From the NCBI GenBank assembly GCA_002007465.1, contig LNAC01000232.1, forward strand, positions 350,406 to 414,405: a stretch of DNA of 64,000 bases. Direction: 5' to 3'. Under the pieces are notes generated by a model that did no database searches, was not told where the DNA came from, and saw only the letters and a program-made list of their open reading frames with translations. This DNA comes from Ailurus styani (Eukaryota > Chordata > Mammalia > Carnivora > Ailuridae). Of this stretch, positions 32,006 through 42,609 are shown piece by piece; position 1 is the stretch's first letter, and the number at the start of each line of letters is the position of its first letter. Made by a program: the position numbers and the translations under genes.

Positions 32006-33404
32006 ACCCTGAGTCTAAGTAGCTCTGATAAAATTACCAATATTCTCCAACTGAAGTTGGTTTAATAATAATTCATGATCAATGAATCCTGTAGTTTGAA
32101 TTTGTAGAGGGCTATGCCATCTTTTTAGCCCTGTTGAGAATGCATTTCAGTGCTCATGCCTGTCACCCTTTCTAGCAAACTGCAAAGATCTTATTCAGCT
32201 TCATCATTTTGGGGAGGTTTTCTTGATCTCAGCCGAGAGGTTGTAGGAAGGTCCCTTGTTAAAGTGAGGCATGGTGATTCCAATGACAAGAGGAGCTGTG
32301 GATGGATCAGCAGTTGCTCTCAGCCTCCCTGATCTTGGACCTGAGGAGTGGCTGCCATGGGAAAGGTTTGGGTTCGAACCTTGGTGTCTCACGGACAGGC
32401 GGTAACACAGGCAGTGCCTTGTACCATGGTCTAAGTCTGCAGACCCCCCTGATCTGCAGTGGATTCCCATGTATCTTCATGATCCCAACCGTTTCCTGAA
32501 TGAACACCCCACCGTTGCCCTAACTGGAACATTCATTCCCTCCCTCTACACTATCGAAACTTACCTCTGGGAAGAACTTAAATTGGCTCCTTTCTCTGTG
32601 AGGGTCACCTCGGAGGGGTATGAAGGAATAGATGGCCCTATGCAGCTTTGCAAGGCCCCCAATTTGTTGCTGAACACTCCCTTCTTAACGCAGGCAAAAT
32701 ACTAATATTGCTCTTCTGTAACAATTGCAAGAAGATCCCAGTGGGCTGGGAGATAAGGCAAGGGCTCTGCTGTACCTGACAAAGGTGTGACAGTAAAAAC
32801 TCCATCAATACAATGTATTAATAGGCAGGAGAGCTTAACATCCCCAGTTGTACAAGTTGTGGCAACTAGAGAGAGGATTTAGAATGACGTGTACACATCT
32901 TGAGGTTTCTTGGTCCTCGGGTCTAAGGTTCTCCACGTGAAACAACAGTGTTCTTCTCGGACTGGTTTGTATTCCTGATCCTGAAACAAAACCTACATAG
33001 CAGAGTCCTAGCTTTGCAACCTAATTAAAACAGGGTGACACAAAATTCAATCCTTATTAGAACCATGTACTCCTAGAGCTCACATTGCACAAAAATTTAC
33101 ACGTCATCTTATTTGGTTCTCAAAATACTCTTGAAAGCCAGAAATCTAGACTTTATAGACGGCAGTCCCCATCACTGCTCCGTTCTCCTAGGACTCCTGG
33201 ATAAAAGCACAACTGAAGAGCTACTTCCAGGCAGGAAAGGGAGAAAATTCATGAGTTGAAGCAAGCAAACAAGCCAGAATTAGAAATTTTCTTCAATAAC
33301 ATTTCCTTCTGTTGTGTCTGAAACATCTGATACTCTTTCCTTCCATGGGTTTTGTAATTCTTACTTCTCTGACAGTAGAAAGTTCCATTAAAAAAATTGC
33401 TTTG

Positions 33405-33590
33405 GGGGGTACCCACGTGGCTGTCAGTTAAGCATCTAAGTTCAACTAAGATCATGCGCTCCGGGTCCTGGGATTGAGCCCCACATCCAGCTCCCTGCTC
33501 AGCAGGGAGTCTGCTTCTCCTTCTCCCTCTGTGCTCTCTCTTGCTCTCACTCTATCAAGCAAATAAATAAAATCTTTTAAAAAAAATTGC
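33405..33590 (+). mobile_element. CAN-SINE, diverged
   Basis: It has head GGGGGGTACCCACGTGGCT and tail AAATAAATAAAATCTTTTAA, with AAAAAAATTGCTTTG and AAAAAAATTGCCTTG flanks as a mutated target duplication. Confidence 0.9.
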
Positions 33591-33599
33591 CTTGACAGC

Positions 33600-33740
33600 T
33601 GGTTCTCAAACTGTGATGTGCACACAAATCACGTCAAGATCTTGAGTCCTGGGATGCCCGGGAGGGGCCTGCATTTCCAGCAGCTCTCAGGTCACAGCGA
33701 TGCCACTGGGCTGAAGGCCACACCTGGAGGAGTAAGACAG
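33600..33740 (+). mobile_element. MER5-like (hAT-Charlie) relic
   Basis: GGTTCTCAAACTGTGATGTG at the left edge and GGGGCCTGCATTTCCAGCAG inside match the MER5A layout. Confidence 0.6.
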
Positions 33741-34084
33741 GAAGACATCTAGTGTTTAAGACAAATCTCGTCTTTTCATAAACCTGCTCCCATCCCAATG
33801 ATCTCCCTTTTGCCAGTGATTCCATCGTTTCTTCAATTTCAGTCTTTATAGGATACTTTTTTCCACTCTCAAGCAATCTGATGCCCAAAGCAGTTAACTT
33901 TCTTCCAGCTAATTAGATTTTCTTGCCTTTGATCTATCCTCCCTCTCAATCTTCCTCTTAACATTTAGTTTTCCTAAAACAGGCAATCCATTTAAGAGCC
34001 TACCAGAGTTTCTTACTATACCAGACTCCTCAAATCTAAATTCCTTGACTTGGACCCCAAAGGCTCTCTAATTTATTACTATGT

Positions 34085-34400
34085 ATCAGGCACTGTTCTA
34101 GCACTCTCCATGTACTAACTCATTCAATCCTTACAACAACCCATGATGCAGGTAGTATTACCATCTACTTTAGATGAGGAAGGTGAAGAAGGGGTTGGGT
34201 AAGTTTCCAACAGCACAAAGCTCTTAAGTATCTGAAGCCAGACAGTCTGGCTCCAGAACAAGGTGGAAAGACTCAGCTAGAGAACTCAAAACCCAAATTT
34301 CAATTCAGGATCCATCAAAAACTTGATGTGTGGCTTGGGGAAGTCACAATGTCACTAGATCCCATTTTCCTAGTCCATTAAATAAGAGTTGGCCTAGCTA
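34085..34400 (+). mobile_element. MIR-type SINE relics
   Basis: CAGGCACTGTTCTAGCACTC, CAATCCTTACAACAACCCAT and a downstream GGGGAAGTCACAATGTCACT phrase are MIR-like. Probably two old copies. Confidence 0.6.
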
Positions 34401-34919
34401 ATCGATTAATTTCTTTTCCTCAGAGTCCACCTATTCATGTTTTCTCTCCCTTCACAGTATCAGGTAATCACTTCATGGTCCACGGTCCCGCCACACAGTA
34501 CCCCCGCGGCCAGTGCTCCTGCTACTTCTCCCCCACCCATCCCCACCCTCACCCAGCTGCTTACTCCTTGCCTTGTTACTTCATCTCTAGCGCGTCAGTT
34601 TCCACCTCTGTGATATCAGCAAAGTACTTACCTTATAGGGACTCCAGTTTAGGGCCTTCAGTTCTGCTCTGCTACCATTTTATAGTATAAAACAGCTTAA
34701 AATAAACAGGCAATCACCTGCAATATAGGCATCTTTTGAGGGTATGGGAATTCTGTTGAGATTATATTTGACAAAATGAATTTTTAACTTGAATTTCTTC
34801 AGTTAGTCTCTCTCATTTTCTGGAATCTCGCCATCATTTTGAATTGTCAAAAACGTACCCTCAGAAATCCAATAAGGTTCAGGCTAAACACACAGACGGA
34901 AATCAAGAAAACATACTCA

Positions 34920-36396
34920 TGGACCTTAGAAATGCTTTTATTTATAAAATAACTACTTAAATATAAACATCTCTAAATATAAACACTATTCACAAGAGAC
35001 TCGCATTGCTCCCTTCTGACCGACCCGCAGACACACAAGGCTAAGGGGTCCACAATTGTCTCCCAGTTCATCAGGATTTTAAGGCCAAAGGTGTACTTGA
35101 AGGAGCAGAGGGCTGCAAGGTATTCTGAGTTCCCTTTCTTAAGACAAAATTCATAGTTTTCTATTCCAAGGTAGGCCTCCTATCTGGGACAAACCTTAAG
35201 AATAAGAGCCCTGATTAAATAGAATTTTCAGGGGGAGATTCTTTGTGTAAGGATTAGCAAAGATCTTCCTGAGGCCAGAGGGAGGGACAATCAGGCACTT
35301 TAGAATCTGTTTGGCTTAGACTACGATCTCCGAAGCAGAGGTTGGTGGTGAAAACAGAAAATGCTTATTTCTGAGTCTTGGATAAGCTACCTCTGGGACT
35401 GTGTCTTCTCATTCATACAAAACACGAGCATTAGGCTTTCTGCATCTGTGGACAATAGTGTGGATGAAGGAGAAAGGTATCCAGTCTTTGCCAGGCCAAA
35501 TGGGTTCAGCTTACTGTAGGGTGAGCTCTTTCCATGGGGTGGCTGAAGCTCTCACCTTGTTCTCCTAGGAAAAGCTACCAGTTATTGGGTTGTGGGTGAA
35601 GGGCCAGGAGACAACACACACGGACTCGATAAGGTGGAGGTGAGGTGACTGTCAGAAAGGGGTAGATGGTTGGACACCTCATAGGGAAGAGACCCATTCA
35701 CAGAGAGGTTGAAGGGAAATAAAGAACCTAAATGCTTTTTTAAAAAAAGAACACAATTGAATGTTGCCTAGCCAATCTGGGAATACAGTATTTAAGACAA
35801 ATAAGATTACAGATGGTAGTATTTGAGGGACTTTTGGAAATTAGGGGTGGGGGTGTATTTGTGAATGTGTGCTAAACACAGAAGCGTTGAAACACCAGAT
35901 ATGGTACAATCTCAACAAACTTCTTGCCACGTGCAGAGAGAGGTGCAGTCTACAAGAGCTCCCAGAGAATTCTCTTCATCCAAGTCAGTGTCTGGTCATT
36001 TGTTCGTGGAGCATGGGACCATCCTGAACTCAGTATGGTACAACCCACGCCAATATCTTCTCATGCTGGAGCACGTTTCCAGCATATATCCAATACTGGT
36101 CTCCCCACTGGAAATTTCTCATTTCCAAAGGCTGACCCAAGACTTGCCTTTCTTCTCATGGTCACGGATTCATTCACAAGCCCTGGGGTGAATTTCAAAT
36201 TCTAAAGTCTAGTGAGCATCAAAGTTGACAACCCAATGGCAGGAAACGAGACTCATCTTGTGCCCTGGGCCATGCTGTGGTTAAGCAATGTGGATGGGGC
36301 TGGTGTCCCAGGAGCATGTGCCCTCTCATGGGGCCACCAGAACCCTTCAGCAGAAGGAAGTGAAGGCAGCAAGGTTGAGCGGAAGGGAGAATACGT
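34920..36396 (-). other. DNMBP: DNMBP 3' UTR
   Basis: About 1.48 kb follow the stop codon on the minus strand, ending just past the only AATAAA on this strand in the interval. No CAN-SINE lies inside. The length fits the roughly 1.3 kb UTR I recall for the human transcript. Confidence 0.75.
34937..34942 (-). promoter_or_regulatory. DNMBP: DNMBP polyadenylation signal AATAAA
   Basis: This is the canonical hexamer on the minus strand, the only one between the stop codon and 34920. Cleavage is expected 10-30 nt further on, near 34910-34927. Confidence 0.7.
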
Positions 36397-36582
36397 TCAG
36401 GTATATTCAGCTTTGCGGATATAATTGGATGGAACATAACCCTTTTTCCCATTAACTTCGGCTAACCACCACTCTGTATTTCCCATAACATCTTTAAATT
36501 CCAGGATCTTGAGTCTCTGATTGGCTGACACACTCAGTTCATTTGGGTTCCGTGCCTTGAAGGTATACACAGCAAAATAGAC
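36397..36582 (-). CDS. DNMBP: DNMBP terminal coding exon (likely human exon 17): sixth SH3 domain
   Basis: It encodes 61 residues and [40 protein letters not shown] and RKAEYT. The aromatic ALYDY-like start, the tandem Trp and the PSNY motif are all intact. Start in phase 0 requires the upstream GC donor. Confidence 0.96.
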   Translation of the reverse strand, partial: VYFAVYTFKARNPNELSVSANQRLKILEFKDVMGNTEWWLAEVNGKKGYVPSNYIRKAEYT

Positions 36583-39500
36583 CTATGAGAAGGAGAGAAA
36601 GTGAGTTGGGAAATGGGACACTGCTTAGAGGAATACTGTCCAGCAGGACTTCCTGCGGTGATAGGAATGTTCTATACCTGCACTATTCAATATGGCAGCC
36701 TCTAGCCACATGTGGCTATCAAGCACTTGAAGTATGGCCAGTAAGACTGAGGCATTTAATTTTAAGTTTTATTTAATTTTAACTAATTTAAATTTAAATA
36801 GCTACATAAGGCTGGTGGCCACCATAATGAACAGGGCAAATTCAAAGAAAACCAAAATCTGTATCTTTTTACTCTTTCAAAGTTGCCGTGAAAAGTGGGA
36901 GAAGGAACCTGCAGCCAATATGGCAGATGGGTGGTGCTCAGTGATGGGGAGGGGAAGCCATGAGGCCAAGGGGGGCACAAGGATGAAAACATACTCTTAG
37001 AACTTGGAGTGAGAAGTGAGCTTTTTAAACAAAATCAGAATAAAAAAAGCTGGGGGGAGGGCATCTTCTCCTTCCACGTGTCTAGGAAAAATGTCCACTG
37101 ACAGGCCCAGAACTTGGATATCTGTCCTGGGCAGGGGGTAGTAACAGAATCACCAGAGAAATAGGCAATGCCCTATGCCCATCTGTAGCTCTGAGGAATG
37201 TGTCATAGAAAGAATGAGCTAAGAAGCTCATGTTGGTCTTTTGGAATCCAGAGCTTGGCAGAGGCAAATACCTCCACAACCCAGGACACATATGAGTCTC
37301 TCAAAGGCAACCCTGCTGGAGATGAGCTCACCGACAGATGGTCTAAGACACACACGGAAACTCCCTGATGCAAGAGGGAGCAAAGGCAACAAGCAGGTGA
37401 ACCAGGGGCTCCCCAGCCATGAATGTGAAAGTGACCTTAAAATAGGTGGGTTTAATATGTTCAAGATATAAAAGCTATATCCAAATTCATAAAGACAAAA
37501 ATAGGTTGCTATAGAAAGAATAGAAAAAACTGAAAGAGTCAGAATGTTATTTCTAAATTCTAGGGGGAAAACATAGAGGTATTTGAATAAAAAACTAAAT
37601 AGATGGGATAAATGGCAGACTTTATACAATGAGGAATTATGAGCTGGCAGAGAGGAAAAGTTTTCGTTATAATACCTTGTAAATGCCCAATGACACAGCA
37701 GAAGGGGGCCAGAAATAGCCCGGGACGTGTCAGCCAAAGAGGGTGCCCGAAGGTGTGGAGGTGCTCACTCCTAGCTCGAGTTTCCGTGTGTGCTTTAGAC
37801 TTGCCGCTGAGCTCAACCCAGATCACCACCCAGGCCCTGGGCGGGCCTCATACTCCCTGCTCCTCCACCTACCACCCAACACTCCCTCCACGTCTGCCCC
37901 ACGGCGACCAGGGAGCACTTGCCTGATTGCCTTCTGCCTTCCTGCTTTCTGGATCTTCGTTTTTGTCTTCCAGAGATTGGGTTGTTCTCCCACACCCTCT
38001 CATGAGGTCTTTTCCCTGCCCGTTTCGCCCTGGTAGGGAGTAACTGACTGTTTCTGGCTGCCTGGAGTTTCTGTAGCTCCTGAGGGTGGGGGCGGGCTGG
38101 TGAATGTCTCTGGCTGCCTCCAGGAGGTCCCATGACCTGGGCTGGGAGCTGGGGTCTGGGTCCGAGGGGCATCTAGAAGGACTGCTCTCTGAACAACCCA
38201 AATTTAAGGATGTGCCAAGAGCTTCTTGGTCCAGTTCCTTCAGTGAAGTGGCATCTTGAGGCTGTTTCTGGCAAGACCCCGAGCTAAAGGCCACTGCCAT
38301 GCTGCTGGGATTGAAGGTCAAGGTACTGCTGCTGTTCTGCCTCGGAAACCGGGGAGAGGAGCTGCCGAGTTCCGACTCGGTGGAGGAGTGGCTGCCCACT
38401 GAGGCATCAGAGTGGCTGCGGCGCGCGTTGTAGGGCTTCAGGAAGGAGCTGTACACAAAGCCTTTGGTGACTACAGGGAGGAAGAATCAACAGGAAGAGA
38501 TTTTAATGAAAGGGGTAGCAGGCAGAGTCAACAGAGAAAAAACTACAGTTGAAAAGTGAGGTCAACAGTGAGAGACACAAAATGAGATGCTTAGGGACAA
38601 AAAAGATGAGACCATCAATCGCAGGAGACACAACCCCGAGGCTACCTGCCGGGGCATCCTTGCCACCACCGCTTGAAAGGTGAGTGACGGGAGCCCTTGC
38701 AGACATTCAAGGGGACAGTAATATAAGTGGCCACATGCTTGCGAATGAGCAGATGAAAACCATTTAAAACAGGGAAACAAACATATTTAAAACAGGATAT
38801 TTACATCGCGGAAACAAAGGCTAGGAAAGACTTAAATAAGGATGTGTTCAAATACACTGAGTATGGAAAAGGATTTTAAAAACCATCCTCCTAGTGAGCG
38901 AGCCACTTGGACCCAGAGCATGTAACCTCCACGCGAGCAAGAGCCATCTCCAACTTCATCTTCAATGTGTTTTTGTTACATCTGCTGAACGGGGGGAGGG
39001 ACCCTGGGCAGAGGGCGAGGGGTAGAGGGTCTAAGAACTGACCCTAATACCGTGGGCTTCCTGCCGCCGCTCACCAGGATGGCATAGATGAAAGCGCCAA
39101 GGATACAACAGCTTCTTGAACAGCCTGGATGGTTACTAGGAGTCCTTCTGTGAACCCATCAGTGGCTTCCCTGCCCATCACCCTCCATCCTTGCCTTCCT
39201 TTCCCACTGCCAATCTCCATTCTTTTGGGTAAGCGGGAAGGGACAGGGAGGGGAGGGGATCCACAAAATTCTTTCGAACTGAGAATGTCACAATTTTCCA
39301 TTCCGGTGGTATGAACAGAGAAGTTTATTGTATAGGCCCACAATCCTTATTTCAAATGCTTATTTAAAATGCTGAGGGCCAGATGGGTTTTGCAATTCAG
39401 TTTTGAATTTGGGAAAAGTAATCAAGTATGTATACGGTTTATGGCATGACATCCCCAACAGGGTCTGGGTCACCATCTCAAAATTAAACCCATGAATGTT

Positions 39501-42500
39501 TCTATAATGTATGACTATTCACATCAGAAGAGAGGAGTAACAATTATAAACAGCCTCTCGACACTTTGCTCAGATTTTGCTACCAAATAAGTTCAGATCA
39601 GGGAAGGTTTTGGCAAATGAGTTCTGGGAAAAAAGCCCTTTGTTTTTCAGACCTTTTTGGATTTTTGGAATAGTGGAGAAATGACATAGATTATTACTCT
39701 TTTTAGTTTTCTTTAAATTCTGTACCCAACAAACTCCCCCAACCCCTGCCACCACCCCTGCTAGAAAAAAGCTGTACGCTATTTTTAAAGCCATTCCCTA
39801 GTCATGAAGTAAAACCAATAAAGCAAACAAAAAATCCTTTCCTACAGATTTTAAATTCCCACACTCTCAAAACCCATCCCCAGATCTTGGAAGAGGGCAG
39901 CTTATTTTGTGGTTCACTTAGAACAGGTTGAAAGGGCTCGGGCGCAGGTAAGCACAGCCTGGGAGAGCTGAGAAGCATGGCAAGATCCTGCAAAGGTAAG
40001 AAGTGGAGCCCTCTCTGGAATTTGTAAAAAAGAAAAAAAAAAAAAAACCCAAACCAAAGACAGGTTTTGTTTTGGTAATGACCTGGGCACTGCACTCTCC
40101 CAAGATGGATAGAACTTATAAGATTGTTTTTCCCCTTTAATCGAGGACACTCGTATTTTTTCTTTTTTGGCCTAGATAGGATTTGGGTAGAGCCAGAAAT
40201 AACTTTTTCCTCATTCAGAGTTAGAGTCACCTGAGGTCTAACAGTCCTACCTCCGTTGTCAATCAGCCAGCGGTTCTGACTGCCCATGGGGTCTTTTTTT
40301 TTAATCACGCCCACCAGGTCACCTTCTAGAAGTGAGACATCTAAGTCTTGAGCAGCATTGAAGTTCCGTTCTGCTTGGAAGAGTTTTTCAGGGGGATACC
40401 TTGCCAGAAGGGAGGCCCGGAGTTCTTCCGACTGTAGCATGTAACTTGGCTGAAAGGCGACACAAGAGATACAGTGGACAAAAGCTCTCCCTGGACACCA
40501 GCCCAGCGGCCATATTTAATCCCAATTCACAGTCTTGAGTCTCAGAAATGGGGACAACAACAGCCCTTCGCTATTCCCATCGGACGTCTTTGTGCCTGAG
40601 TCAGTACATGCGGCTGAGTAAAAACCATGACCATAGTTCGTGTTTTAGTGCCTTGGTAGCTATTAAGAAAATTTAACACATGCTTAGTGTCACATCTGTT
40701 TATCTTGTGACCAAAAAATGTGATTAAAGTGCCACGTGGGGCACCTGGCTGGTTCGTCAGTAGAACATGCAACTCTTGATCTCGGGGTTGTGAGTTCGAG
40801 CCCCAAATTGGGTGTAGAGATTACTTAAAAATAAAACTTAAAAAAAAAAGTGCCACCTAAAGAGTCAAACTACCTAAGTAATATTACAGGATCTTCTGTT
40901 TCACTGTATGAATTTATTTTTTTATTTTTTTTTTTTTAAAGATTTTATTTATTTATTTGACACACAGAAAGAGATTACAAGTAGGCNATTTTTTATTTTT
41001 TTAAAGATTTTATTTATTTATTTGACACACAGAAAGAGATTACAAGTAGGCAGAGAGGCAGACAGAGAGACAGGGAGAGGAGGAAGCAGGCTCCCTGCTG
41101 AGCAGATAGCCTGATGCGGGCCTCGATCCCAGGACCCTGAGATCATGACCTGAGCCGAAAGCAGAGGCTTTAACCCACTGAGCCACCCAGGCGCCCACAC
41201 TGTATGAATTTAAACAGAGACTTTCCGTATCTTGACTTCCCCATCTATAAAAACAATTACGATTTGTAAAAATTAGAAAAAAATAAAAGTAACAATAAAT
41301 TTGATTCTCCCTTTTAAGGTAAGATAAATTAATGCCTATGAAATTACATGGAGTAAAATGTTGTCAACAGAGATCAATAATCTTTGATTATGGCCCCATA
41401 TAATCTGGTATATCTTATCCTACTTTTCAAAATATGGAAATGAGTTCTAAAAGAATGTAACTCCAGGTAAAAAAGCAGTCAGCCATGAACAGTTTGGCCA
41501 AGTATCAGATAATTACCTTTTTTTTTTTTTAAAGATTTTATTTTTATTTATTTGACAGAGAGACAGAGAGAGAGCGCGCACAAGCAGGGAGGGCAGCAGA
41601 CAGAGGCAGAGGGAGAAGCAGACCTCCCACTGCGAGGGGAGCCTGATGCAGGGCCCGATCCCAGGATCCTGGGATCATGACCTGAGCCAAAGGCAGACAC
41701 CCAATGGACTGAGCCACCCTGGTGCCCCAGATAATTTACCTTTTCCTATACGTGATCAAACATGGGGGAGCCTGGCAGAATTAACATCAGTTAATTCTTA
41801 AATCAGTTTCCTTAATTAACTGATCAAAGTATTAATATTAATCCTTTACAAATTGCATTCACTGGATAGACTAAGATCTGAGAACACTTCTCCAAAGGTG
41901 TTCTGTTGGACATATTGAGTGTAAAAAGCTACTGGCGGTTACTAGCCTTACCAGCTGTGATGCTCAGGAATACTGCATGAAAGGGCCCCTGACGGATGCA
42001 GGAACTCCATGACCTTTATCCTCCATTATTGTAGATATTTAAACTCCTATGAAACCGCTCCTCCGTGCACAGAGCTGGGTCCATCAGCAATAACAACGAG
42101 GACAGCTTACCTGTACAGTGCTCACTGCATACCAGGCAAGGTCTAAGTGCTTTATGCATACGAACCCACTTGAACCTCACAGTAACTCGATGATGTGAGT
42201 AGGATACCCGCGTTCTAGAGCCGAGGACCAGGCTCGGCGGTCTGCTCCGGGACACGGCGGGGCGTCACCGTCCAGGCCGGGCCTGCCCCCCCCCCCCCCC
42301 CCCCCGCGNACCCAGGCACCTGTCCGGCCCCCCACTCACCAGGCCCAGGAGCGGCTTCCGGGCCGACTGGCGGTCCAGGGTCTTCCTCTCAAACGGCTTC
42401 CTGGCAGCCGGAAGCGACTCTGGGAAGAAGGTGAAAACCTGGAGCTGCTGCAGGACCCTGCTGTGCTCTTCGTGGAAGATGGCGATCAGGTTGCCCTCTC

Positions 42501-42548
42501 TGCCGGCGACTTTAAGTAACTGGAGTCCATGGGCAGGCAGAGAGAGAC

Positions 42549-42609
<61 letters not shown>

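Larger units (their letters stand above)
30241..34919. other. Intergenic between the L1 and the DNMBP 3' end
   Basis: No gene is seen. It holds a second short L1-type tail (30241-30390, A-rich), a MER-like DNA-transposon relic (about 31225-31450), an MLT1-type LTR (31540-32005), a CAN-SINE (33405-33590), a MER5 relic (33600-33740) and a MIR (34085-34260). The stretches 30660-31220 and 32010-33400 have nothing I can name. Confidence 0.7.
40450..42339 (-). other. DNMBP: DNMBP intron with SINE cluster
   Basis: It holds a short tRNA-like SINE (40738), a SINE with an assembly N (40905), another SINE (41519), a MIR relic (about 42110-42220) and a C20 run (42286). Between them there is nothing recognised. 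Confidence 0.8.

Noticed and set aside
37917..37922. GT donor four bases after the GC donor of the last DNMBP intron
   Set aside because: Using it would add four bases and shift the frame of the terminal SH3 exon.
39802..40250. Reading frame running on past the DNMBP SH3 exon
   Set aside because: The frame stays open into the intron by chance. The donor at 40250 joins in frame to 38470 and restores the known SH3 sequence, so the extension is intronic.
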